From contig BGZK01001552.1 of NCBI GenBank assembly GCA_005406025.1, forward strand, positions 1 through 64,000: a DNA stretch of 64,000 bases. Direction: 5' to 3'. The translations under genes and the position numbers were made by a program. Of this stretch, positions 22,301 through 32,659 are shown one piece after another; position 1 is the first letter of the stretch; every line of letters starts with the position of its first letter. Origin of the DNA: Eumeta japonica (lineage: Eukaryota; Arthropoda; Insecta; Lepidoptera; Psychidae). A model generated the notes under the pieces. The model saw nothing but the letters and a program-made list of their open reading frames with translations. It ran no database searches and was not told the DNA's origin.

Positions 22301-25300
22301 AAAAAATATTTTACGAGGGTAGCACATAGCCAGCGCCCTACAATTTTATGTTTAGTTGTCTATATGGTTAAATAATACGTACAAGGAATATTGCTTGACA
22401 TTTCTTCAATCATTAAGCATATAATATTTTTGTAGCTTTTTACATAAATTTAAATATTAATATATCATTTAGGGTTAACTTAAAAATAGAATAATTTTAT
22501 TGCAATTGAATCAAAAATTTGATTTTGGAGAAGTGAACCGGAATTGAATTCGAAATGAAAGACGAGGACAAAGATCAGGATCATGATGTACACAGCATCA
22601 TCAGTCGATATAAAAGATGTAGGGATCCATTCTAAGTCCAAACGGGGGAGGAAAATCGTCCACAATAAAAAAATATCAAGAGTTTGATTCTTCTTTAAGG
22701 TTTCGAGAATTAGTAAAAACCATGATTTAACCAATAAAAAAATACTATAAAAATGGAGAATGTAGACAACAGAAAACCAGTAAAAGGATTTTTGATATAT
22801 TTTTACGGTTTCGTTAGAATGTTTAAGAACTCTTTAATTAAGCCGATTTAAATAAAAAATATTATAAAGACTAGACGTACCCTGTGCGAAGATTTCGCAC
22901 AAATTATGTATAATAATTATCAGTTTACAAAATTACTGTCAATATTAGTATTATTTCCTTTTTATTACTAAACTTCTTCATGAAATCATGTTAACGTTAT
23001 TTCAAAATTGAAGTCGTCAGATGTCAGCATATATATTATTTTAATAATGAATTAATTTACAAAAACAGAAGCAATAATAATTTTTTAGTTGTTGATGCCG
23101 TTAGAGCAAAAAATATCTATAAAATGATATAAAGTTTATTTTGAGTAATTGTGAGGTTTTTCCTAAAAAGGTACCGTATTAATATATACGATATTTAAAA
23201 CCTAAAAAAACGATATTTGATACATTTTTAGGGTTCTATTAGAATTACTGAGGATCCTTACAATTTACACGATTTTGATAAAATTTAGTATGGAGACAAC
23301 GAATATCAATGAAAGGGATTTTGGTACATTTCAGGTTTCCGTGAGAAATGTTAGAAATTCTTATCATTAAACTGATTTCAATAAAATTTAAAATGGAAAT
23401 AACTGAAAGTCAGTGAAAGGATATTCTGCACGTTTTTTAAGGGTTCTGTAAGTATTACTAAGAATCTATAGAGTTGAACCGATGTCGCTAAAATTTACGA
23501 AAAATATTTTAGTTAGTACAAAGAGTGAGTGGTTAAAGTGACTAATGGTTCGGTGATTGTGTTTTGTGAGATTAGTAAGCACTCTTACAATTTGAATGAC
23601 TCGTTAGAATTGTTATGGAGATACCTTAAAGCAAGAAAAGACTACGTTATTTTTAGTGCTTTTTCTGTTTTAGTGTTTTAAGTTTCGCTGAAAATGACTA
23701 AAAAGTAAGTGATATGATTGGACTAGTAAAATATATGACAAACTTATAAACAATAGTTATTAATAAATTACGCCTAAAATATACATTGCAATGTGTAACA
23801 AATGCATCTGGGCCATAATATATTTTTCCATTTGCATAAAAAAACAATGTCTTTAAATTCATGTCAAATTCCTGCTAATGGTTACTGAAAATAATTTACA
23901 GAAAACAATACGAAGATCATGACTACACTTTTGGAAGTTATACTTCTTTTGGTGCATTTGGATGAGAGTGAATTTGTGAGCTGCGCGCGCACAAACGACA
24001 TGATGAAGTTAGCCACAGAATAGAAATAATATCAACACTGAATATAGTTACAATACTGAGTGTTCATACTATATAGTACATAGTACAGAGTGTTCATGCT
24101 ATATATTACATAGTACTTATATTCATAACCCAGTTCTTGCAAAATATAGTATTCATATGAATAATCAATTTTGAGTATTAATTTTCTATAATTATTTTAT
24201 ACGCAGAACATTTTTTAGCAAATGCCTAATCGAGACTAGCCAAGTATTTGTAAATAACAATTATTATTGGAATGATTTAAAATTAAATTAAATTCTACAT
24301 AATAATTGGCATATGGTATTGTAGTTTAACAACCGTTTCTATGCGTCTAAATAAGTCATGCAAAGTTATCAAACATTTCAGTATGAAAGCAAAATGTGTG
24401 AAGAACTATTTTTGTAAAATTTATGTTTCTAAAGGATGATTTATTAAAAGGCATTAAATTTTAATATATGTATGATTTCAAAAAAAATGAAAACAAAAAC
24501 TTGTTTACTTAATTTTTTTAGTTTCATGTTTCTTACGTTATCGCCGTTGTCGAATTCATTGGATATAATTTTAGATAGAAGAAAATATAATTTTAGATCG
24601 TTATATTTTGTATTTATTGGGTTAAAATTGCTATAGTACCTACAATGGTTGCCTACAGTAAAATTATTATTGCACGTCTATATGTTTCAAATTATGATGT
24701 ATCTGTATAGAATTCTGGAAATCTTCATAACTTTTACCGTACATAATGTTTCTTTAAAAACAATTCTACTTTTATATTACCTAGTGAAAATATCTTATTG
24801 AAAAAAATCTTGCAGATTCAATGTTTCCATAAATATGTATTATATAAAGATTTGAAATGTTTATATGTACAAATTAACGTGAAATTTTTAGTATAATCTT
24901 AATTTATACATATCCAATTACATGGTCTTTATGAATATTTAATATGAAACGAAACATAATTGATCATCTCATCTTATTCAAAATTCCAAAGTATGTTTTT
25001 CTGTGAAAATCAGAACTTAGTCGTGAAAAAAGTATTATATTAATAACACGAAACGTTTCAATGAAAGTTACATTAAGAACATTCAATGTAGTGATTTATT
25101 TGCCAACGCGAAAAATATAAAATACATTCTTATAAGTCATAATTTATTAACTGGTAATATCTACCGTTTGGTTGTGAAAACAAGTTACCTACTTTAATAA
25201 TACAACTAATGATAATAATTAATACTAAATAGTGTTTTCATTTGAAAAGTATTGCTTACGATCTTTAATTTTCTGACACCACATAGTGAATGGCGTGCCC

Positions 25301-26354
25301 AAATTATTCTCAAATGAATATAAATTATACACTCACACACTCTACCACACGTATGTATATGTATATATATATATAACCATTTCAAACCTCTTACATATCA
25401 TCCTGAAAGTAAATCATTGTAAATTTTTAATACGTTTTACAATAACGGTAAGATTTGAAACGGAAAACGTAAAGACGAGGAAAATCGATGTAAAGATTTG
25501 GTATCTATGTGAACGTAAATAAACATAGATTGTTTTTTAAGCTACGTTGCCTCTTTGTAAAGACCAAAGCGGCAACGCTGGGTCAAATACGAATTACGAA
25601 TCTTAATACACTATCATACGTCATTTCTTTTACTCTTTGCTTGTAAATTCGTTGAATTAATATTTATTCTAATTTGACGTGAAAGCTTTCAATTTTGTCA
25701 AATGAATAACAATAATTACGTGAATAAGTTTTTGGAACGCTCCCTTTCAAATTCATAATACATGTATAATGTAGAAACCAGAAAAAATGTATACGTATAC
25801 AAATACAGTGTATATATGTATACACATTCAGTGAATAAGTGTGTGAAACTATTCCGGAATTTTATTTAACGTGAGCTCGAGCCCTCAATACTTACGCGTT
25901 ATACTGACATAAATATCAGTATTGACGTCTACACGAGGAATTAGGAATACACGATACTATAATTTTATTGTCCAAAAAAAAACGCACTTAATGCGTTTAC
26001 GCACTATATCCTTTCAAAAACCAAATAATTACATTATTTTCTAATTTTACGCTCGTTTGCCACTTTTAGTAAGTTAATTCTATTAGCAAAAAAAGGTAAT
26101 TTTAATATAAATGTAATATATATAATAATTACTTCCAAGTATTGATCAAACTTTATTATTACATGAGAATAAATTACAATTTACTTACTTATGTTCTTTT
26201 CCACAAAGTGATGTTGTTTGTCGCACCACTCGCCGAGCGCCGACACCCCGTCTCGAAGCCTTTCTTCATCGTCCATCTCGTGTATACGGCGAATCTCCTT
26301 TTTGGTTTCGTCTGTTATTATGATCAAATTTTGGTTCGTCAGTAGCACATTCAT
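10159..26354 (-). CDS. CRAL-TRIO domain lipid-transfer protein gene, copy 1 (six exons, in-frame stop in exon 5)
   Basis: A six-exon gene for a CRAL-TRIO (Sec14-like) protein of the insect alpha-tocopherol-transfer-protein-like group, which bind small hydrophobic ligands in the cytosol. The exons are 26189-26354, 20912-21069, 20664-20828, 17036-17167, 13463-13676 and 10159-10316. All five introns are GT-AG and every junction phase agrees (1,0,0,0,1), giving 993 nt and 330 codons plus stop, a normal family length. Residues 20-110 form the CRAL-TRIO N-terminal helical region (EIRRIHEMDDEERL; LEKRLILSKGSVEDAK). Residues 125-269 form the lipid-binding domain (PLPKLNP; YVYDFRNFNLGMLAKLNP; IKGIHLINAPSFVDKV; LPSDYGG). 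Codon 270 is TAG (13488-13490) where the duplicate has GAG, so the last 60 residues would be lost. Family assignment is firm. The ligand is unknown, and whether the gene is functional, a null allele or a young pseudogene is open. Confidence 0.85.
10468..10579. other. 112-bp identical block in intron 5 (copy 1)
   Basis: Identical base for base to 35013-35124, while both flanks differ at roughly one base in five. On the minus strand it holds a possible 42-nt cassette exon (10473-10514, after TCTTATAG and before GTGAAG) that would keep the phase-1 frame between exons 5 and 6. On the plus strand a 24-codon frame starting at ATG 10439 ends inside it. Neither reading is proven. Confidence 0.7.
11662..12063. 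mobile_element. Foldback MITE with hAT-like 8-bp target duplication
   Basis: Terminal inverted repeats TAGGGTGGTCGTTAAA at 11662 and its complement ending at 12063, continuing as long imperfect arms to a centre near 11860. Flanks are ttgtacat (11654-11661) and ttgtacat (12064-12071), a perfect 8-bp target duplication. It has no coding capacity. It lies in intron 5 of CRAL-TRIO gene 1 and is absent from copy 2, so it inserted after the duplication. The 8-bp duplication and TAGGG end point to hAT. Confidence 0.88.
13070..13370. repeat. Lepidoptera-type repeat in intron 5, copy 1, strongly conserved in the duplicate
   Basis: It begins around 'gagccatgctggggccgaat' (13071) and ends at 'gctcgtttgtccctta', a tail shared by several repeats in this window. 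It contains the hairpin ctgtgaggt-attcc-acctcacag (13119-13141). It matches 39685-39990 with only a handful of changes, so it predates the duplication. Confidence 0.6.
13463..13676 (-). CDS. CRAL-TRIO gene 1, coding exon 5 with premature TAG (residues 208-278)
   Basis: 214 nt, with acceptor TTTTCAG before 13676 and donor GTATGT after 13463. It encodes GLKIKGIHLINAPSFVDKVV, then KLAERIHVHSSYEDFHKHV and LPSDYGG. TAG at 13488-13490 follows the second glycine, and the duplicate has GAG at the same place. Against copy 2 there are about ten differences, most of them synonymous, so this exon was under protein-level constraint for much of the time since duplication. Confidence 0.87.
15319..15770 (+). 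mobile_element. LINE 3' end (last codons and 3' UTR)
   Basis: The plus frame ending at 15525 (LPFAELKRILKRKL, GKGYYTVLEYL) resembles the C-terminus of lepidopteran non-LTR retrotransposons. The downstream 'gagtaaaaagagcaagccct', 'tttcttgcccattcttctct' and 'tttgatttgattcgatttga' tail are typical LINE 3' UTR and terminal repeat. It is truncated at the 5' side. Confidence 0.7.
16090..16700. mobile_element. Long foldback element in intron between exons 4 and 5
   Basis: Large inverted repeat centred near 16374. Inner arms (16340-16372 against 16376-16425) are nearly perfect ('tatagattatatctaatct'). Further out, 'agagctttcattatca' (16218-16233) pairs with 16593-16608. Weaker pairing reaches about 16090 and 16700. 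No open frame or transposase is present. A further 'attatatctaatctataatc' copy at 16757 suggests a satellite-like core. Confidence 0.7.
17036..17167 (-). CDS. CRAL-TRIO gene 1, coding exon 4 (residues 164-207)
   Basis: 132 nt, 44 codons, phase 0 at both ends, with acceptor TTTACAG before 17167 and donor GTAAGT after 17036. It encodes VTEYCHEFDYAVGARYVYDF then NLGMLAKLNPTVLKK, the central strand-helix of the CRAL-TRIO fold that lines the ligand pocket. It has no counterpart in copy 2. Confidence 0.88.
17310..17400. repeat. Lepidoptera-type dispersed repeat tail
   Basis: 'ataggccagcaacgcacttt ... gctagcgtctatgggtagca' matches the family described at 4337-4475. It sits in the intron upstream of exon 4. 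Confidence 0.6.
18560..18790. other. GC-richer, CpG-bearing patch in intron 3
   Basis: About 230 bp clearly richer in GC than the surrounding intron, with several CpGs ('gatcgcgacactccggtcca') and no open frame of note. It could be repeat 5' sequence or a regulatory element. I do not recognise it. Confidence 0.35.
19030..19084. repeat. 24-bp stem hairpin in intron 3
   Basis: Arms 19030-19053 and 19061-19084 pair at 22 of 24 positions with a 7-nt loop. Size and shape resemble a small-RNA precursor, but a foldback repeat is equally likely. Confidence 0.6.
20664..20828 (-). CDS. CRAL-TRIO gene 1, coding exon 3 (residues 109-163)
   Basis: 165 nt, 55 codons, phase 0 at both ends. The acceptor is TTCCTTAG before 20828 and the donor is GTGAAT after 20664, a weaker match than the others. 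The intron separating it from exon 2 is only 83 bp. It encodes TPLPKLNPLDQTRVTVFQC, the PLPKLT-like strand that opens the lipid-binding domain, and ends ICRYIIM. The first 15 residues (FYFLTIINFI and so on) are unusually hydrophobic for this position, so the acceptor is the least certain boundary in the gene. Confidence 0.75.
20912..21069 (-). CDS. CRAL-TRIO gene 1, coding exon 2 (residues 56-108)
   Basis: 158 nt with acceptor CGTTTCAG before 21069 and donor GTAACG after 20912. The first two bases complete codon 56. It encodes LEKRLILSKGSVEDAK and then ARGMMADLVLKRTPEE, the hallmark second helix block of the N-terminal CRAL-TRIO region. This exon has no long open frame, and the family motif revealed it. 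There is no counterpart in copy 2. Confidence 0.85.
22740..23700. repeat. Degenerate minisatellite, period about 105 bp
   Basis: Unit marks 'agggttctattagaattact' (23229), 'aggtttccgtgagaaatgtt' (23333) and 'agggttctgtaagtattact' (23440) recur at about 105-bp spacing, each followed by 'gattt...aataaaattta' and 'agtgaaaggat'. A stray unit lies at 22770-22860 and a worn one near 23560-23690. All are in intron 1 of gene 1, in the interval lost from copy 2. Confidence 0.6.
26189..26354 (-). CDS. CRAL-TRIO gene 1, coding exon 1 (residues 1-55)
   Basis: This exon starts at ATG 26354-26352 and ends one base into codon 56 at a strong GTAAGT donor (26188 downward). It encodes MNVLLTNQNL followed by EIRRIHEMDDEERLRDG and GEWCDKQHHF, the typical N-terminal block of insect CRAL-TRIO proteins. 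The ATG is chosen because the family start falls here. A weak TATA-like ATAAA near 26445 (minus strand) could belong to the promoter. The plus-strand open frame over this exon is antisense to it. Confidence 0.82.
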
Positions 26355-27744
26355 ATTGATTTCAGTTTGTGGCCGTCGTTGATCTGCAATTTGACGCTAC
26401 CAGTTTACCTTTGCAACTACCGACTAACTTTTTTGAAGTTTATGTTTATGAATTAAATTCATTTGAACGTGTTCCTTAATATTTGATACACTTGTAATAA
26501 TAAAATGGATAACATTAGAAAAAAATCATTACGGTAATCTTTACAAATTATAAGTTTTAGGGCAATCTTAAAAGATTTTCTATTAAATGACCTTTTTCTG
26601 CAACCGAAAGAATTGTTGGAAAAAAGAATTATAATTATAGATTATAAATACGTATTTAATTTGAGTTTACTGGCACAGACACTCGAAGTTTTCGGAAAGC
26701 GGAAATAATTTCTGGATAATTTCGATGCTGTTTGTTCATTTTAAGTTCATTTCGATGCACTATTTTTAATAAAAAACTAGAAAGTCCGTTTTATAGATCC
26801 GGAGAAAGGCCAGGGAATAAACACCTTCTATCGGTGTCCACGAACCAGACGCCAATACAGAGTAAGGTAAGGTAACATCACCACAAGGTGCGAGGGTGTC
26901 CATGAAGGTCAAGCAGTGGTAGCCACGAGCGATCAATAACGGTTCTTCATGAAAATCTAGAATGATTGAAACGAATGATGAATTGTTATGTCAAGCTTTT
27001 ATCATCTCATTGCTAAGTCATAAATACCCTCCTGTAACACTTTATTTTAGATTTAGGAGCTTGGAGCTCAAAAATCTCCACGCTGACTCATGAGAGTTGA
27101 AATCTCTTAGCGACCATTATCATAAATGTAATGAAAACATCAAAGATTATGATTTAGTGTGATTTGTAGATGATATGGAAAATAAATATTCATATCAAGC
27201 TTTATTGAGAGACTATTAAGTAGAGCAGAGTTAGAGTTACATTAGAACCCTTCCTGTGCCCTACACAAACAACTCATTTGTCGATTCACCGGTCTTCAAA
27301 ATCCACCTAATGTCTTACGGTTTCGAGGCAACGTTTTCAACTACTAAGCCAAATGTGTACTATCCTAAGCCCCGACCAGACGCCATTGAGCAAACACCAC
27401 CACGAATAGAAGTCTCTTAATTAAGCGACGATGACTTAAAAGTCTTCGTCAAACGTTAAACTTTCTGTTACCCTTGACATCTCAGCAGAATGTATGCAAG
27501 GTGAATAAAAAACGACGTTTCGTGCTCATCTGAGATAACAGTTTTCATATGTTGTTTCTCAGTAGTTATTTGTGTTTACACGTTATGTCTTAGAGTGATA
27601 CTTACGTGCAACTCTCATCGGTTTGAATATAGGAAGGCATTATAAATATTATATAGAACTGAGTTTTTGACGTATTCTTATGCGAGAGTCAGTCAGCTGC
27701 ATAATTTACTACATATATCCTAAAGACTAGAAGGTCGAGTAAAG

Positions 27745-27804
27745 ATTGAAAGTTCATATTTCACCTCAGACTTTATACCTATTTTACCTATTTTGTTTAA
27801 TGTA
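27745..27804. other. 60-bp identical block upstream of CRAL-TRIO gene 1
   Basis: Identical to 45409-45468 in a region where the copies otherwise differ and carry small indels. It is about 1.4 kb upstream of exon 1 on the minus strand. It could be a regulatory element, but no known site is recognised in it. Confidence 0.55.
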
Positions 27805-28660
27805 CGCTTATAATTTAACCTGCAAAGTAACATTTTCTAAGAACTATTTATAATCTCATTCACATTAGGTCTTTAAAAAAAAATAAGATCTTAAACAAGT
27901 AGTTTCTTCTAAGTAATCCTCTATTATAATTAAAATGTACTGATAATGTATACTGTCATAAATATGAAAGTGTCTCTATCTGTACGTCTCCTTGTTTGTT
28001 ACATTTTCACGTTCGAACCGTTGAACGATTTTTTATTAATGTCGGTGTAAAGATAGGATATACCTGATCATCTTCGTTGCAATTATAAAACTCGTAAAGT
28101 GTGATATAGGAGAATTTTGATAATTTTACTAGTTAAAAGCATGAAACTTCATTATTTAAGCATTGAATTACGATAGCAAACAATAAACACGTATTTTTCA
28201 AAATTCCACGATTGGGGGGATAATATAGGGGACGAGCGTTTTCTATGGGATTTAAGCTAAAACATGAAACACCCTTATTTAAGCGCTTGTGTGTAGGAAA
28301 ATTCATATTCGCACTTTTGGTAAGAATATATACACATTATAAAACTCAAATTTTCTGTCTTTTTAAGTTCTTTTCACGCGATAATCAATTAATTACCCTC
28401 ATAGAAAATAGAGACAAGGAATATTATTGAATCATTTCAATAACCATATATGCACATTCAAAGACATGCTATAGACAATCAACTTATGTAGTAAAATGTA
28501 ACATAAATAAAGTTAACACTACTAGTTACTTTTTTGGACCAATGTTCAGTATCATAATGAAATATAAAAATGTATATTGTGAATGTTAACAAGGTGATTG
28601 TTGATTATTCTTGCAATAAATATAACCATTCTGAAATCAATCAAGTTATGTGTTTAATAA

Positions 28661-30249
28661 CGTCGAGATTTCAACGTCCACTTTTCTTCAATACTTGATC
28701 ACGGATATGTGGATGGACGCATGCAAGGCGGTTGTTGGTTAATCGTGACACTCGTCAGAATGTAGAGTTGATGAGGCTGTGATGACAGATTTGTGGAGGC
28801 CGTGAACGAATTCAGTCCCGAAACATGTCACTTTGGCTTGCACGATAGCGTGCATCATCTTCGCTACAATAGTTTTTATCGTAAGTAAGGTTTTAAAATT
28901 TTTGGAGCAGACGAGCAGTCAGAGAGTCACCGCCGTCCACGTTAACACAATTAATATACTGGAATGCCTAATACGAAAGACTAGGTTACCAACCGTTTCG
29001 TATGTGTAAGATTATAGTATGTATCCCATCCATTAAATAGGGCATAATTTGTTACACACGTGACAAAAACGAATTTCCAACAAGGTCTATTTTTAGGGGT
29101 CCTTAGTCAAAACGGCAAAAACGGAACCCTTATAGTTTCATCATGGCCGTCCGTATGTCACAGGCATTTTACTACTGAGTTTGGTAGTTAAATAACAAAA
29201 ATTTAATATTTGAAGGAGCGGAGGGGGCACTCAGATGTAGTAGTAGATAAAAAAAAATGTCAGCAGATATTAACGTTTGACACATATTTCCACAGTTCTT
29301 TTAAAACTACTTTAAGATTTTGAAGTCATTTTTTAAATAAATATTTTCGAGAGTAATCGCTCCGACAATAAAACCAACTAAAAACGTAAATACAATAAAA
29401 GTAGAAGTGTAGGCAAGAACATCACTTACATTTAATTTTAAATTAAAGGTAATTCCATCTTTTAGTCCAATTAATAACTGTTCGCTATTTGCATCCCCAG
29501 AATAGTATGAGTGTGGTCTTTGAATGTCAGATATGAGAATAATGCCTGAACACGGTGTGGCTTGAAGGCAGATGTGGTGATTAAAGTAGAAAACTGTATG
29601 TTGTAGTGCTTTTGTCAGCTCGAAAATTTAATAAAAATGGACTTCAGAAGCCAATCTAAACAGAAAATACGTGTGTTAGAAAGGTAGACAAAGGATACCT
29701 TATAAAATTAAATTAAGGCTAAATTGTAACTATCCTAAACCGAATTCGCATAAAATGACTTATGAAGTTTGTGAAAAAAAGAGATGTACAAAGATTTTGC
29801 CATATGGAAGTCTGATAGTGGTCCCTGCCTACCTTTTTTAAGAAATGGGTACGTGTTTATAAATAAATTAAAAAATAAAATTTACCTTAATGAAGCAATT
29901 TATTACACGTTATGAATTAAAATCACTTTCTGCACTTCACATTAAACTATCCACCCATCTTAACTCTACTGTACTGCCAAAAGTTTCATAACGAAAAATC
30001 ATATAAGTCATGTATTTAAAAACTGCAAGGTCGATTTAAAACCCGTTCTGAGATGACGACAAACAGTTGTACCTGCGTTTATTCATAGTATTTCACCAAA
30101 AATGTTCGTTAATATTTCTCGTTTAATTCACGATTTTCATATCGAATGTATGCAAATTTATTTTTTACAATCTTCTACAATATAATATTCGTCTATGCAA
30201 TAAAACAATATTTACACAAATATTGAACCGCAGCAGATATTTTTTATTA
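28661..30249. other. No gene recognised; dispersed repeats between the duplication copies
   Basis: Stretch 28980-29090 matches 21850-21960 and 42320-42420 ('tagggcataatttgtta'). 29095-29160 carries the lepidopteran 'aaaaacggaacccttatag' tail. The rest is AT-rich without supported exons. Confidence 0.45.
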
Positions 30250-30620
30250 ATTACTAGCTTACGTCCAGGGCGTCGTCCGCGTGGGCACGGAATGATATCC
30301 TTCATCTTGTATATCGACTAATCACGCTTTCAGTAATAATTCCGATTGATAACCGGTTCGCCATAGTGATCCTGGTTCAGCTCTTGAAACCAATTTTGCT
30401 AAATCTCGATTCTAATCGCGGTCCTGATTTTAATTTCGAACCAGTTTTTGTTCCAAGTCGATTTCGATCTCGAATCCACTGATTCCACTCTTCATTCAGA
30501 TCACGGTCACGCTCTTGACTCGAACTTTAGACTCGCACTCGACTTAGCCCCGTTCTCGATTTCGATCCCTTCCGATCTCGATTATCGATACTACTCCCCG
30601 TCCTGCTTTTGATTTCAACT
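30250..30620. repeat. LINE-tail-like sequence followed by degenerate TCGATTTCGATC array
   Basis: 'actagcttacgtccagggcg' at 30253 resembles the 3' end of RTE-like LINEs. From 30405 to 30600 the sequence drifts around the hexamer TCGATY ('gatttcgatctcgaatccac', 'ctcgatttcgatcccttccg'), a worn short tandem array. Confidence 0.5.
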
Positions 30621-31071
30621 CTGCTACCCAGCAGGGTTCCGATTTTAACAAAACTGGTGTAAACGCTAGTATTAAAATAAAGTTTAGGCTGTGTTACGCG
30701 GGGATAGTTTTCCTTTTTATGAGTGAAATCATTTTCAGAATCGGCTCATTATTTCGATTAAAAAGTATTAATACGCATAGAAAATCGGGAACATATTCTA
30801 GTTGTTTTCATGTCTCTAATTTTTGCGCAAATAACATTAATAACTTGTCAAAGTTTTGTTGTTATCAGATTAACCGTATGGCGGTCCATAAAATACGAAC
30901 ACGCAGACCAAGATTCATAATCACATCAAAATGGTCAATTACTGTTTCTTAAGAATATCGCTTAATAACACTAAAAAGATACACTTTTATAATATGCTTC
31001 TCGATTTTACACACGAACAATGCGATACTTCAAAGACGTTCTATTTCCACTCTGCTGGTTTGTTTATTATA

Positions 31072-31330
31072 AACTAGCTTGCCGCCCGCGGTTTCACCAG
31101 CGAGGATTGGGCTTCTTGATTATTACGTTGCCGTAGGTTTCGTTTTGTTTTACGATATACCTAATTAATTGATATAATTTCTCGCAATAAGACAGGTATG
31201 GGTATCCTTTGTTGTGGGCTAAATTATAGTGTGCAAATACGTTCCCGGACGGCGTTCAAAATTAGTGCATTTTAAAGTTGTGTTTTTAAACTAGTGTTCA
31301 TAATTTTTAGCGATAGATATCAGACATGAA
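31072..31330. repeat. LINE-tail-like sequence
   Basis: 'aaactagcttgccgcccgcg' followed by 'gtttcaccagcgaggattgg' is the familiar 'actagctt.gcccgcggct' motif at the ends of insect RTE-like LINE copies. No reverse transcriptase remains nearby. Confidence 0.45.
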
Positions 31331-31739
31331 ATAATACGACAATGTTATTATAATACAATTTAATAAAATAATAAAATGAATTAAAAAAAATAGGTTCAAC
31401 ATTATTATTAAATCGTGAAATTTGGAATTACTACAAAATATGAAAGTTAAATAATGACTCCGAAAGCGATGAGCCACTTCAGCTTGAATTTAAGAACTAA
31501 TCCATCGATGTTTGTATTAATTCCACTGATACAAAGACGTAAAAAATTTCCAAATTATGGTCAATCAAGTTTGTATGATGTTTTGATTTATTGACTATCA
31601 TCATTGAACAGAACTGTTCGCATTTTAAGTACTACCAAACGCACAAATTAATCTTCTTGCGAATTTTCTAAACTACGGAAATGTGTCTTCTTCAAGCTTT
31701 TTTTTTTAGAAATCGCATAACTCCACGTCTTCAATTTTA

Positions 31740-31981
31740 GATTTTAGGAGTAAGTTGTGTTGAATCTCGATCAACTCCATTTACAAGTGTATTGCAGCAT
31801 TTTGTACATAAATTTTTGTTGGAGTAGCAAATAAATTGATACAATTTTCCATGTTTTTGAAATCGCTAAATCTGTTCGAAAATTGTTCGGACAGTAACTT
31901 AAGTTCTTCAACGTATTGAGCATAAGCAATATTTTCATACGCAGAAAGCGTGGTGAAACGGTAACTGTTACCAGACAGCAT
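31740..31981 (-). mobile_element. hAT transposase fragment (ZBED/GTF2IRD2-like)
   Basis: The minus strand reads LLSEQFSNRFSDFKNMENCI, LFATPTKIYVQNAAIHL, TAA, then MELIEIQ. This matches the conserved 'nRFsDF ... lFatPf ... lQMELIelQ' segment of hAT-type proteins related to ZBED, SCAND3 and GTF2IRD2. A glutamine codon has become TAA at 31781-31783. Only this segment remains. Confidence 0.7.
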
Positions 31982-32091
31982 CTGTGCCTCCCACTAGCGG
32001 ATTTTGTTCTGAAACGCTTTCAAATGACTGTACAAATTTACTAACTGTCCTTGTTTTTAAAGTTTCAAATTTTAATCTTTCAAATAGCCTG

Positions 32092-32420
32092 TAACCATGG
32101 TCACACGATAACCATCCTTTTGTAACATCTAATAAAAGTCGGTCCGTTTCTCTTCGCCCGACCGCCGGAGACAATAGCATTTCAGAACTTAAATCCGGTT
32201 TTCAGTTAAATCGCCCTTTTTATAATATATAAATATGTATTTCCTATATCCTTTTATTACATCAAAAGTTCAGTCTTCAGATGAAGTTACAGTGACGCTC
32301 TAAGTCGAGATACAAACCTTTATACTTAAAGCCTCTTTCACAATCTTCTTTTAATATGAATTTTAATAGAAAGTCACTCATAAAATAAAATTTCGGTTCC
32401 ATATGCTCCTTTCAGATTGA
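32092..32420. repeat. Dispersed LTR-like repeat, copy C
   Basis: Matches 48905-49106 and 1535-1790. It carries 'catctaataaaagtcggtcc' (a polyadenylation-signal-like AATAAA) and 'cgcccgaccgccggagacaa'. It could be an LTR fragment, but no second LTR in the same orientation brackets a coding region. Confidence 0.55.
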
Positions 32421-32659
32421 TAAGCAGGATGACTCCATTTGTTATTTCAAATAAAATTTTCATAAATCGTTTCTCTGCAATGGGGGTAGCGAAAAAGTTC
32501 TTAATTTTTAAATAAAAGCAGGCAAACATTTATCTTGGTCATGGCAGTCATCTGGCACGCAGGCAGGACGCCTGACATGGTAGTGCGTGAGCTAAAGAAA
32601 ACTATGTCGTGAAAAATGCTGAGAAAGAGGTGGGAATATACATCATATCATATCGCGCG

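Larger units (their letters stand above)
9340..28660. repeat. Segmental duplication, copy 1
   Basis: A direct copy of 33548-47950. Collinear matches run through 9345-10700, 10700-11500, 12070-14385, 21400-21960 and 25700-28655, and include all surviving exons. The left boundary lies near 'ttctctcctcaatttcttt' at 9362. Copy 1 keeps about 7 kb (14.4-21.4 kb, with exons 2-4) and about 3.7 kb (22.0-25.7 kb) that copy 2 lacks. Confidence 0.85.

Noticed and set aside
26142..26345. Plus-strand frame of 67 codons
   Set aside because: It is antisense to exon 1 of the CRAL-TRIO gene, and the minus strand carries the family motif and splice donor.
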